DNA of 64,000 nt, taken from contig JARVGH010000004.1 of the NCBI GenBank assembly GCA_029762755.1, positions 1 to 64,000 on the forward strand. Direction: 5' to 3'. The notes beneath the pieces are model-generated. The model did not search any database. It was not told the origin of the DNA and saw only the letters and a program-made list of their open reading frames with translations. Position 1 is the stretch's first letter; the number at the start of each line of letters is the position of its first letter. The DNA comes from Candidatus Bathyarchaeum tardum (GTDB lineage Archaea; Thermoproteota; Bathyarchaeia; Bathyarchaeales; Bathyarchaeaceae). This document shows positions 1-8,865 of the stretch, piece after piece. A program made the translations under genes and the position numbers.

Positions 1-1
1 A

Positions 2-40
2 GCGTAATCTATACCACAAAATATGAAGGAATAAAAAATG
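2..40 (+). promoter_or_regulatory. Conserved mRNA leader of first propeller gene
   Basis: The 39 bases ending in the start codon region are identical, base for base, to those before the second propeller gene (3537-3575). The block contains a purine-rich GAAGGA ribosome-binding site about 9 bases before the ATG. The upstream promoter lies outside the window. Such exact identity in a leader, while the proteins have diverged strongly, suggests either recent gene conversion or a selected RNA signal. Confidence 0.6.
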
Positions 41-2533
41 AAACAAAAAGAAACAAGAATTTTTTCATTTACCCTACTGCTAATACTGGCATCATCCACA
101 ATAATGGCTGTCCTGCCTCTAGCATTTGCTCAAGAAATTGAATACAGTAAAGCAACACATGCATATATTGGTGCGATACCAAACCCCGTTGGCATTAATC
201 AAGAAACCCTTTTACACTTAGGCATACCTGACTTTTTAGCATATTACTATCAAAGCTGGGAAGGTCTAACCGTAACTGTAACTGATCCACAAGGAAACAC
301 TCAAACGTTAGGTCCTTACCGAACTGATTCAACCGGAGGAACTGGTGCTGTTTTTATTCCAACAATGGTTGGAACATACAAACTGCAATCACACTTCCCT
401 GAACAAACATTTGATTGGGCTGGAGGAATAGGAGCAAGGTCCCCATTCACCGGAGTTGTACACTATAAATCAAGTGATAGCGAAATACTTGAACTAATAG
501 TAACCGAAGAAGCACAACCATATTATCCTGGACATTCATTGCCAAAAGAATACTGGACACGACCGATAGACGCTCAAATGCGGGAATGGTCCTCTGTCGC
601 TGGCAACTTTCTTTCAGCTGTACGCTATCAAGCACCCTTAGTTTCGAGTCCAGCACCTGAAACAGGTCATATACTTTGGACTAAACCCTTAGAATATGGA
701 GGCCTAGTTGGATCTGATTTAGGTTATCATGCATTTGAAGAAGGAGATGCATACGAAGGAAAATTCCAAAATTCTGTAATAATAAATGGTGTTCTCTATT
801 ACAATCAATACCAACCACGAGGAGGTTCCAACGTTGAACAAGATGTTGTTGCGGTAGACCTTCGAACCGGTGAAGAAATATGGCGAAGGAACTGGGATAA
901 CAACAGGTTAGCATTCGGACAAATCTTCTATTGGGACTCTTTTAACATGCACGGTGCATTTCCATATCTATGGTCAACTAGTGGAAGCACATGGAATGCC
1001 TATGACGTACAAACAGGTCGTTGGGTATACTCGATGGAAAATGTTCCATCCGGAAGCAACGTATATGGTCCAAAAGGAGAGATTTATCGTTACACTGTCA
1101 ACACACAAAATGGATGGATGACTTTATGGAATTCAAGCAGAACAGTACAACCCATGACCTCTGGAACATCAAATGATGGAAGTTGGAGACCACAAGGAAA
1201 TGTTTACGACGCAAGGGAGGGAATCGATTGGAATGTTTCAATACCTACAGGTCTTAAAGGAAGCGTAAATGCCGTCTTCTATGAAGATCGAATTATTGGT
1301 ACAAACGCTCGAGGAGAAGCAAACATTGGATTAGAAATAGATCCAGTAGAAATGTGGTGTATCAGTGTGAAACCAGGCGAAGAAGGAACATTAATGTGGC
1401 AAAATAGTTGGCAACCTCCACCAGGAGATTTTGCTACAGGTTATTCAATACCACAGGGAGGGCAATCAAGCACTGAAGAGGGAGTATTTGTGTTATTTGC
1501 TAAAGAAATCAAATCGTTCTTTGGTTTTGATATGGATACGGGAGAACAACTTTGGGGACCAACAGAATCTGAACATTATATGAACATGTTCAGTCTTAGA
1601 GCAAATGTTCATTTTGGCAAATTATTCTCCACAGGATATGCAGGCACAACTCGAGCCTATGACCCTAACACAGGGAATGTTATATGGGAATACAATGCAG
1701 TTGATTCTAACCATGAAATTCTATGGAGCAATAACTGGGCGACTATCTTCTCATTCTTCACCCCTGACGAAAAAATAATATTATTCACAATGGAACACTC
1801 CCCGATTGACCCTAAACCACGAGGTGGACCACTAGTTTGTCTTGACGCTAATACTGGAACAGAATTATGGAAACTCAACATTTATGGCACGAGATGGGGT
1901 GGACCCAATCTCATCGGAGACGGAATAATAGTTGCTTTCAATGCCTACGACAACCAACTATATGCAATAGGCAAAGGACCTAGTGAAACTTCGGTAACCG
2001 CATCACCAAAGGTATCATCAAAAGGAAGTAGTGTACTAGTAGAGGGCAATGTTATTGATATTTCAGCAGGAACCCAAAGATCTGATTTAGTAGCAAGGTT
2101 TCCAAAAGGTGTACCAGCAGTTTCTGATCAATCAACAAGCAAGTGGATGGAATATGTTTACATGCAGCACGAACGACCCGAAGATGTAACAGGAGTACAA
2201 GTGACATTAACCGCAATTGATTCCAATGGCAACTCCATTAATATTGGAACTACACCAACCGATAGCAGTGGATTTTACAGTCATAAATGGGTTCCAGAAA
2301 ATGAAGGAAAATATGTAATAACGGCAAGTTTCACAGGCTCGGGATCATATTGGCCTTCACATGACAAAACATCAATAGTTGTTGATCCTCAACATTCTCC
2401 ATCTACACCCATAGACTATGATGGTGACCAACCAACAACACCCTTCATCACAACAGAAGTAGCAATCATCGCAGCAGTTGCAGTCGCAGCAGTAATCGGC
2501 ATAGCCGCATACTGGTTCCTAAAACGCAAATAA
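38..2533 (+). CDS. Surface-anchored PQQ-like beta-propeller protein, copy 1
   Basis: An 831-residue exported protein. Residues 1-31 form a signal peptide ending in LAFAQ. An Ig-like N-terminal part (about 40-155) carries the phrase TDSTGGTGAVF. A beta-propeller of PQQ/quinoprotein type (about 180-650) is marked by recurring D-x-x-TG-x-x-x-W blades such as DLRTGEEIW, DMDTGEQLWG, DPNTGNVIWE and DANTGTELWK. A second Ig-like domain follows (about 655-785). A Pro/Thr-rich stalk leads to one C-terminal membrane helix (about 806-828) ending in KRK. This suggests a cell-surface protein anchored by its C terminus. No catalytic residues are recognisable, so the ligand is unknown. It is a tandem paralogue of the protein at 3573-6089. 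Confidence 0.88.
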   Translation: MKQKETRIFSFTLLLILASSTIMAVLPLAFAQEIEYSKATHAYIGAIPNPVGINQETLLHLGIPDFLAYYYQSWEGLTVTVTDPQGNTQTLGPYRTDSTGGTGAVFIPTMVGTYKLQSHFPEQTFDWAGGIGARSPFTGVVHYKSSDSEILELIVTEEAQPYYPGHSLPKEYWTRPIDAQMREWSSVAGNFLSAVRYQAPLVSSPAPETGHILWTKPLEYGGLVGSDLGYHAFEEGDAYEGKFQNSVIINGVLYYNQYQPRGGSNVEQDVVAVDLRTGEEIWRRNWDNNRLAFGQIFYWDSFNMHGAFPYLWSTSGSTWNAYDVQTGRWVYSMENVPSGSNVYGPKGEIYRYTVNTQNGWMTLWNSSRTVQPMTSGTSNDGSWRPQGNVYDAREGIDWNVSIPTGLKGSVNAVFYEDRIIGTNARGEANIGLEIDPVEMWCISVKPGEEGTLMWQNSWQPPPGDFATGYSIPQGGQSSTEEGVFVLFAKEIKSFFGFDMDTGEQLWGPTESEHYMNMFSLRANVHFGKLFSTGYAGTTRAYDPNTGNVIWEYNAVDSNHEILWSNNWATIFSFFTPDEKIILFTMEHSPIDPKPRGGPLVCLDANTGTELWKLNIYGTRWGGPNLIGDGIIVAFNAYDNQLYAIGKGPSETSVTASPKVSSKGSSVLVEGNVIDISAGTQRSDLVARFPKGVPAVSDQSTSKWMEYVYMQHERPEDVTGVQVTLTAIDSNGNSINIGTTPTDSSGFYSHKWVPENEGKYVITASFTGSGSYWPSHDKTSIVVDPQHSPSTPIDYDGDQPTTPFITTEVAIIAAVAVAAVIGIAAYWFLKRK

Positions 2534-2537
2534 CTAC

Positions 2538-2701
2538 ACCAATTTCCTCCCCTTTTTTTGGGAGTAAAAATCAATGATAGAAATGGGGCTGAAATTGCTC
2601 AACACAGGAAATGAAATTCACCAAGAATAGTAGATGGTTGATTTCATTTTTCCATTCCTTCACAAAACCCTGTGCCTGAGCCTCAGCAAACCCATTTCTT
2701 A
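2538..2701 (+). repeat. Conserved 3' flank, copy 1
   Basis: The region after the stop codon has two blocks repeated after the second propeller gene (6089-6252). Block one (about 2538-2592) includes a CTCCC/GGAG hairpin with a T-rich loop, a likely transcription-end signal. Block two (about 2671-2701) includes the near-palindrome CTGAGCCTCAG followed by CAAACCCATTTCTTA. The bases between the blocks are less conserved, so the two blocks are not simply leftover duplication. Confidence 0.65.
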
Positions 2702-2793
2702 TCAAAGTTAGCAAATTAATTTTGTCACTTAACAATTTTTATAAAAAATAATTTTCTAATAATGTATATATTTACAATATTACTGAATTTCTT

Positions 2794-3318
2794 TTAGAGC
2801 CAATAATTTGGATAATCTGTGCATGTTTGAGTTCTTTTTCTAGCATACTCAAAACCATTGCTAAGACTAACTCCATCAACAATATAACGCTTGTAGAACA
2901 TTACTGAAAATATTGCAGCCTTGATCCAATCTATTTCTGCATTAGGAGCAAGAAAATATTCTGCACCCTGAAATGCTTCAGCAAAACTTTCTTGTTTGCT
3001 AAACATGCATTTGCACAAATTAATTCTGCACTGATTTGTTTTTTCTATCTCTTCTGGTCTAGCCCACCAAGTTGATCTGTTACCCAATCCAACTTAATCT
3101 TCATTTCCATGAGCTGCTATGTGAATAATGTCGTAATGCTTACGCGAATTTAGTTTATTTAAAAAACGTCTCTTGGAAGTAATATTATAATACAATGAAT
3201 TGGAGCTTTCAGGTCTATGAAGTTTACATATTTCAAAAAACTCTTTAAGTAGATGACCTTCAGAAGGTTACGAATTCTTCGTGCAATCTAAAATCAAAAT
3301 ATTATGTTCATTCAACAC
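2794..3318 (-). pseudogene. Decayed CHAT/caspase-like peptidase gene fragment
   Basis: One minus-strand frame reads through about 175 codons with two in-frame TAA stops, near 3268 and 3094. Between the stops it encodes HYDIIHIAAHGNE, which matches the catalytic-histidine block of CHAT/caspase-like proteins (xDIIHIAAHG). The last 97 codons (FAEAFQGAEYFLAPN, then FYKRYIVDGVSLSNGFEYARK) resemble the C-terminal part of the same fold. A GTG near 3318 could be the old start, but there is no N-terminal effector or sensor domain. Stops are TAA, so stop-codon recoding by Sec or Pyl is not expected. It is probably a remnant of a larger gene, lying between two recombining paralogues. Confidence 0.55.
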
Positions 3319-3536
3319 TAGTTACTAGTAAATAATTTTTACTTATAACCAAGTTATTGACATCGACTCTTTACCTTTTTTACCATTACACATGTGGATC
3401 CAAATGAATGTTTCTCAACAATATTTTACATTTAGCAATTAAAAAATAATCCAAAATTTCAGTAATTATATTGGCTGTTTTTACCGAAATATTTGAAAAA
3501 AATCAATTATACCTAAAAATTTAAAAACAAATCTAG

Positions 3537-3575
3537 GCGTAATCTATACCACAAAATATGAAGGAATAAAAAATG
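3537..3575 (+). promoter_or_regulatory. Conserved mRNA leader of second propeller gene
   Basis: Exact copy of the leader at 2-40, including GAAGGA before the ATG. The bases upstream (about 3505-3530, AATTTAAAAAC) look like a TATA box at a suitable distance for transcription to start near 3535. The identical part would then correspond closely to the 5' untranslated RNA. Confidence 0.55.
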
Positions 3576-6089
3576 ATTAAAAAATATCTTGCAAACAAAA
3601 TGATTACAATTTCATTGATTGTAATTTTTGTTTTTTCTACAATGTCATTTATTTTACCAACAATGGCTCAAGCAACAGTTGATCCTAATCCATACATCAA
3701 TGCAATGCCTAACCCCGTTCAAGTGAATAACCCTGTACTATTTCACGTCGGCAGCGTCTATCCAACACCAACCTCAGTAGTAGGCTGGGAGGGTTTAATG
3801 GTTGAAGTTGTTAAACCCGATGGCTCAACCGAAATGTTGGGACCAATAACTACAGACACAACTGGAGGAACTGGAGTCTTATACACACCAACAACTCTTG
3901 GAACATATACAATTCGTACACTGTTCCCAGAAACTGTAACAACATTCAACTCTGCCAGAATTGGTCCAATAGGAACAGTCATGGAAGAAACATACAGTGA
4001 ACCTGTTGAACTAATTGTACGCGAAGAACCCCTTGAATTCTACCCTGGCCATAAATTACCTGAAGGATATTGGGGAAGACCAGTTGGTGGCGAACTAAGA
4101 GAATGGAATGTAATATTAGGAAACCACTTACACTCTAGTTTACCCACAGGCACTGGACCTCACAACATCGTAAAGCAAGGAAATGAATACGCTCCAGAAA
4201 CAGGTCACGTTTTATGGAGACACCAAATGACCACTGGAGGTCTTGCAGGCGGATTTGGCAATCTTGCCTTTGAACAAGGAGACGCGTATGAAGAAAAATT
4301 CCATGGAACCGTAATACTTGGTGGAATTCTTTTCTACAACAACTTTGAAGACCAATATGGACCCGAACACATAGAATTACCTGTAGTAGCTATAGACCTA
4401 AAAACTGGAAAACAATTATGGCGAAGTGAACTAGTAGCCTATGACGGAACAATTGAAAAAATTGCGTTTGGTCAATTATTCTATTGGGACTCATACAACT
4501 ATCATGGAGCCTTTGGATACTTATGGACAGTTTCAGGTAGCACATGGCACGCATTTGACCCCTGGACTGGAAGGTGGGAATACACAATGGAAAACGTACC
4601 CTCAGGCACAAATGTGTGGGGACCAAGAGGAGAAATCTACAGATACAATATAAATAAAAATCAAGGAACAATGACCCTATGGAACTCTAGTAGAGTAGTC
4701 TCAGATGAAGGAAGCTGGAGACCTCAAGGAGAAGTTTATGACGCAACAGATGGAATTGAATGGACAATAAACATTCCTGGATTATCTGACATGGAAGGAA
4801 GTGTATACAAAGTTCGAGAAAACTACATTATAGGTGCAGATTTCCAAAGAGGTGGAAGAGCACCAACTCCTGCACACATTTGGGCAATAGAAGTTGACAT
4901 AATGAAAGCAGAAGCTGAGTTGATATGGGATACAACATGGACACTACCTTCAGGTGTGCAAACAGTAACAGTTGAAGATGTAAGTGCTGAACAAGACCTA
5001 ATTATCCATTCCTCAAAAGAAACAAGGCAAACTTGGGGACGCAGATTAAGCACAGGTGAAATGATTTGGGGTCCAACAGCCAAACGGCACTACACTGACA
5101 ACTGGGGGCACTCATCAGGTAATAGCTGGGACATAATTGCAGAAGACAAAGTCATTGCTGGAAACTATGGTGGAACCGTATGGTGTTATGACGCCCAAAC
5201 GGGAAATGTCGAATGGACTTTTGATATTCCAGACCCGTACACAGAAGTATTACACAACAACTTCTGGAGATTCAGACCTGCTCAAGTAACCGATGGAAAA
5301 TTATACATAGAAAACACAGAACACAACCCCCGAGATCCCCAACCAAGAGGAGCACCCTATATCTGCATTGACTTGGAAACTGGAACAGAAATCTGGAGAC
5401 TGCCCTACCGCCAAGGTGAATGGAGTACTCATTCAATAATTGGTGACAGCACAATAGTTATGCAAAACACATACGACCAAGCAGTATATGCTGTAGGAAA
5501 AGGACCCTCTGCAATAACCCTTGAAGCACCCCTGACAGGTGTAACTGCTGGCTCATCTGTGGTACTTCGGGGCATGGTAACTGACATATCTCCAGGAACA
5601 CAAGAAGAATTAATTAAACTCAGATTCCCTAACGGAGTCCCAGCAGTCTCAGACTCAGACATGACGGCTTGGATGACCTATGTTTACAATCAATACGAAC
5701 AACCAGCTGACGTAACTGGAGTTCCAGTGAAAATTGAAATCGTTGACCCTAATGGTCATTACGAATGGATTGGAACTGCAACAACTGATGTTTACGGCAA
5801 CTACGGTTATTCATTTAGGCCCCAAGTTGAAGGCCAATACCTAATCATAACCACTTTTGAAGGCTCAGCTTCATACTATGGCTCAACATCTACAACATAC
5901 ATAACTATAGACCCAGCTCCTACACCAGCAGCACCTATTGAACCTGAAGAACCAGAAACCCCGGTAGCACCTATTGAACCAACCCAACCAGAAACACCGT
6001 TGATCACAACTGAAATTGCAATCGTGATCGCTGTTGCCGCGGTCTCAGTAATCGGTGTAGCAGCTTATTGGATGCTTAGAAGGAAATAA
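3573..6089 (+). CDS. Surface-anchored PQQ-like beta-propeller protein, copy 2
   Basis: An 838-residue paralogue of the upstream protein, with the same order of parts. There is a signal peptide (1-32, ending MAQA), an Ig-like domain, and a propeller with blades DLKTGKQLW, DPWTGRWEY, DAQTGNVEW and DLETGTEIW. A second Ig-like domain is followed by a repeated Pro/Glu stalk (PIEPEEPETP and PIEPTQPETP) and one C-terminal membrane helix ending in RRK. The stalk is longer than in copy 1. It has its own TATA-like A/T block near 3505-3530 and the shared 39-base leader, so it is likely a separate transcription unit. The ligand is unknown. Confidence 0.88.
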   Translation: MIKKYLANKMITISLIVIFVFSTMSFILPTMAQATVDPNPYINAMPNPVQVNNPVLFHVGSVYPTPTSVVGWEGLMVEVVKPDGSTEMLGPITTDTTGGTGVLYTPTTLGTYTIRTLFPETVTTFNSARIGPIGTVMEETYSEPVELIVREEPLEFYPGHKLPEGYWGRPVGGELREWNVILGNHLHSSLPTGTGPHNIVKQGNEYAPETGHVLWRHQMTTGGLAGGFGNLAFEQGDAYEEKFHGTVILGGILFYNNFEDQYGPEHIELPVVAIDLKTGKQLWRSELVAYDGTIEKIAFGQLFYWDSYNYHGAFGYLWTVSGSTWHAFDPWTGRWEYTMENVPSGTNVWGPRGEIYRYNINKNQGTMTLWNSSRVVSDEGSWRPQGEVYDATDGIEWTINIPGLSDMEGSVYKVRENYIIGADFQRGGRAPTPAHIWAIEVDIMKAEAELIWDTTWTLPSGVQTVTVEDVSAEQDLIIHSSKETRQTWGRRLSTGEMIWGPTAKRHYTDNWGHSSGNSWDIIAEDKVIAGNYGGTVWCYDAQTGNVEWTFDIPDPYTEVLHNNFWRFRPAQVTDGKLYIENTEHNPRDPQPRGAPYICIDLETGTEIWRLPYRQGEWSTHSIIGDSTIVMQNTYDQAVYAVGKGPSAITLEAPLTGVTAGSSVVLRGMVTDISPGTQEELIKLRFPNGVPAVSDSDMTAWMTYVYNQYEQPADVTGVPVKIEIVDPNGHYEWIGTATTDVYGNYGYSFRPQVEGQYLIITTFEGSASYYGSTSTTYITIDPAPTPAAPIEPEEPETPVAPIEPTQPETPLITTEIAIVIAVAAVSVIGVAAYWMLRRK

Positions 6090-6252
6090 ACCAATTTCCT
6101 CCCCTTTTTTTGGGAGTAAAAATCAAAGATAGAAATGGGGCTGAAAAGGCTCAAGCATAAAATGAAAAATCAAAATCGAAGTGATAGTAGCATGGTTTTT
6201 TCATTTTTTCACCTTCAACAATGTGCCTGAGCCTCAGCAAACCCATTTCTTA
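6089..6252 (+). repeat. Conserved 3' flank, copy 2
   Basis: Near-identical to the flank after copy 1. The first block has the CTCCC/GGAG T-loop hairpin. The second block (about 6222-6252) has CTGAGCCTCAG followed by CAAACCCATTTCTTA. The rest of the gap up to 6524 holds no gene. It has a 9-bp inverted repeat, ACCTAAACT and AGTTTAGGT, at 6399-6435, of unknown role. Confidence 0.6.
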
Positions 6253-6524
6253 TTTTCTTTCTACAAACATTAAGTTATCGGAACTTCACCGCATTCTTTG
6301 AAGTTTATACACGATTTAGCGCAAACACATATTTTCTGTATTTATGTATGAGATTTTCTTTTTTCCTTTTTACACAAATATCAGTGGGAAAGGAATGTAC
6401 CTAAACTATGTATACAATTAAAGAGCAGTTTAGGTTACACAGATATGACAGATAACCGTAAGGCATTCCCTTCACACCGCCTGAGTTAAAATATTGCTTT
6501 TTTGTTAATGGTCAAAATATTGCA

Positions 6525-7949
6525 CTATTGTCTTTTCCAAAACAAGTAAACTTTTGATTGATTAAGTTGTGCTAACCTAGTTAATGCTCGAGCTAACTCT
6601 GATTCTTCAGTATTTTGCAACCATTTGAAATAGTCGCCTTTTGTAAAGTTTCCATGTGCTCCAGCAATTCTTCGGTTATAGGGATAACTGAATTTTTCTA
6701 GAATTTCTTTTACTGATGTCACGTTTCCCTTCAGCTTCTGTTTGTTGTATTCTGGAACTGACAAAAGATAAGATGTGAGCCCTAGTTTTTCGAGTTTTGA
6801 TATAGCTTCAAGAATTGTTTTGTCGGGTTTAGAATTACACACTCTCACCATTCCAGCATGTTCTGCAAAGGGATTGTAACGTGCCATTACCGCAATCATC
6901 TCTACATTTGGTTTTCCACAAAGAGGTAACGATTCACGTAGAAGATTAACAGATGCACCGATCGTTCTATATTTTGGATGAATAACAACTCGGGCAATCC
7001 GTGTTAGTTTCTCATTCAGATCTTTCATCGTTTCAAGCTTCAAAATCCTACTTCGACAAGGGGCAGCACTCATAGGACAAACATAAACGACAGCTCCACA
7101 AACGCAGTCTCCCCTCTTCAAAACAAATATCTTCTGAATAAAAGCTACCCTATGACTGCGATAATGAAAACCTGAGACTTGCTTCCAATCCTCATAAGAT
7201 CCCTCTTCGACAGTCATTTCTTCGAGCAAACTGCATTGCGGTCTAGTTTTGTTTGGGTAATAGTTGACAGTTACTTCGCTGCCAAATCTCTTGTGAATAT
7301 GTACCGATGGTGCTAAATCTTCAAAAAGATCTGTGTGAGTTGTAGCCGCAACTACTGCTTTGCCGAGTTGGCGAGCGAGCTTTTGAACATTATATGCAAC
7401 TATTTTAGCAGTTTCTCGGTCTAAGGTGGCGCAGAACTCGTCCATGATCCACCATTGAGCCCCTGACTCAATCAATTTAGCTAGTCTATATCGATATTTT
7501 TGTCCATCGCTGAGTTGGCTATAACGGCGAACAAACAGGAAAGCATCATTCAACCCCACTTTAGACAGAAGTTTCAAGCCCTCTTCAACTGTATCGCCTA
7601 CAGTATCAATCAATGGTTTATCCGGATCCACTTCAACCTCATTTAGTCTTGTAGCTTCATCAGCTTTTAGATCGCCAACAATAGCTTTTAGCAGCACACT
7701 TTTTCCAGAACCGCTATCACCAGTCAAATACACAATATCTTTTGGACCAATCTTTAGTTCCACATTATCGTAAAGAACATGCTCCTGAAACTCGGAAATT
7801 CCCATTCCGAAGGCTTCAGCAACCTCAACAGTCCGGTCAGTAATGTCGGTCTTGGTTTCATAACCAATATTGAAAGTGAACTTACCAGACTCTCGATCGT
7901 ATCGCCTAGCAAATTTGTTGATTCTAAAATATTCTCTTCCGTGCCTCAT
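6525..7949 (-). CDS. ABC-type ATPase fused to GNAT acetyltransferase domain (COG2401 type)
   Basis: 474 residues. The N-terminal half is an ABC ATPase: Walker A GDSGSGKS (77-84), a signature-like LSDGQ (146-150), Walker B WWIMDE (166-171) and switch histidine in TTHTDL (205). There are no membrane segments, so it is not a transporter. The C-terminal half (about 275-400) has a GNAT-type acetyl-CoA loop in ARVVIHPKYRTIG. This architecture matches the family known as an ABC-type ATPase fused to a predicted acetyltransferase. It follows a truncated terminase gene and a small ORF that overlaps its start by ATGA, so it looks like part of a viral late cluster. Its substrate is unknown. Family assignment is firm; function is inference. 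Confidence 0.8.
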   Translation of the reverse strand: MRHGREYFRINKFARRYDRESGKFTFNIGYETKTDITDRTVEVAEAFGMGISEFQEHVLYDNVELKIGPKDIVYLTGDSGSGKSVLLKAIVGDLKADEATRLNEVEVDPDKPLIDTVGDTVEEGLKLLSKVGLNDAFLFVRRYSQLSDGQKYRYRLAKLIESGAQWWIMDEFCATLDRETAKIVAYNVQKLARQLGKAVVAATTHTDLFEDLAPSVHIHKRFGSEVTVNYYPNKTRPQCSLLEEMTVEEGSYEDWKQVSGFHYRSHRVAFIQKIFVLKRGDCVCGAVVYVCPMSAAPCRSRILKLETMKDLNEKLTRIARVVIHPKYRTIGASVNLLRESLPLCGKPNVEMIAVMARYNPFAEHAGMVRVCNSKPDKTILEAISKLEKLGLTSYLLSVPEYNKQKLKGNVTSVKEILEKFSYPYNRRIAGAHGNFTKGDYFKWLQNTEESELARALTRLAQLNQSKVYLFWKRQ

Positions 7950-8074
7950 TCTTCTTTCTCCTTGTCTTCGTTATGGTCCCATGGAAACTTCCAACCGTGA
8001 CGTTTTTTCTCATGCAGATAGATGCTGTGAGCTGCCAAACCCAGAGCGAAACTAGCCAAACAACCAACAACAAA
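7946..8074 (-). CDS. Small membrane protein, possibly frameshifted
   Basis: A 42-residue reading frame from TTG ends in the TGA that overlaps the ATG of the ABC-GNAT gene. It has one hydrophobic stretch (LLVVWLVSLWGLAAHSIYL) and a charged tail ending KEKEE. A better ribosome-binding site, GGTGAGG, lies just after the terminase stop and points to a GTG at 8096 in another frame. That frame encodes a good hydrophobic start (MLIDLINFVVGCLASFALG) and would join this tail if a run of four Gs at about 8040 were three. It may be a real small viral membrane protein broken by a one-base slip. Confidence 0.4.
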   Translation of the reverse strand, partial: FVVGCLASFALGLAAHSIYLHEKKRHGWKFPWDHNEDKEKEE

Positions 8075-8103
8075 ATTAATCAAATCAATCAACACATCCT
8101 CAC

Positions 8104-8865
8104 CTACCCGAAGGCAAACGCTTCTAGCTCCAGTTTTTTCATTTCAATAGTAGCATAAACTGAAAGGCCAACTGCCCACCACACATCGTCATGTGTCCCA
8201 TGAGGATGACTAAAACTAAGGGCGCCATCCCTGCGCAGCTCAAAGCGTTCAATATTCATTTCGCTGCAGATATCTCCTCGATAGGGTCTTTCCCAAGTCA
8301 GAAACGGATAGAAGAATCTTTGAGTCATCATCCGCTCTTTGAGCAAGCTGGCCATCTCGCTTTTACGGGAAGTATTGAAAGTAACTCCCTCTACGTTGTT
8401 GATTCCAGCCTCTTCCATATCCGAAATAATCGAAGTACCTTCTCGAGTGTTGTCAACTCTAACTCTTTGAAAACCCTCCCACCTGTCCTGCAACGCCCTC
8501 AAATACCCAATCACAGTCGCATACTTTGTAGGCTGCTGGAACACCTTCAAATGGCGCAAAAATAACCTGTCATTTACTCTTTCAGAAACTGCTAAAACAC
8601 AATAATCACGGGTCTGAGCAAGATCCAAACCAGCAAACAGTTCTCCACTATAACCTTTGCTTGTATCCCACGGCTGCAGATCTTCTCCACAGTTTTTCTC
8701 TGTTCCAATGCAACTAGCTATCAGCGACATCGGCAGCCAGGTATCTTCATCTTCTGCCCATTCTGCTTCCATTTCCCTTCTCCAGCGCATTGGATCCTCG
8801 CCGAATTGGCGCTTAATCTTCTCCATGAAAGATTTACTCCAAGGATTAACCGAATGCATACCCAC
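8104..8865 (-). pseudogene. Truncated large terminase, nuclease domain only
   Basis: 253 residues corresponding to the C-terminal RNase H-fold nuclease of a tailed-virus large terminase, which cuts concatemeric DNA during packaging. Three acidic positions expected for metal binding are visible: D in FAGLDLAQT (about 75), D in RVDNTREG (about 137) and the DD in THDDVWWA near the C terminus. The N-terminal packaging ATPase with Walker motifs is missing; the frame runs only about 15 codons upstream of the ATG before a stop. The nuclease part itself looks intact. The break point abuts a truncated plus-strand gene, so this looks like a provirus remnant. Confidence 0.75.

Noticed and set aside
3094-3268. 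Recoded stop codons in the CHAT-like frame
   Set aside because: Both stops are TAA, not TGA or TAG, and no recoding element is visible; gene decay is simpler.
6390-6470. Left attachment site matching the tRNA-Gly 3' end
   Set aside because: An inverted repeat is present, but no copy of the tRNA 3' sequence was found there.
8657-8857. N-terminal 67 codons of the long PLD frame
   Set aside because: They are the exact antisense of the terminase coding sequence and have low-complexity Ser-rich composition, not PLD family sequence.
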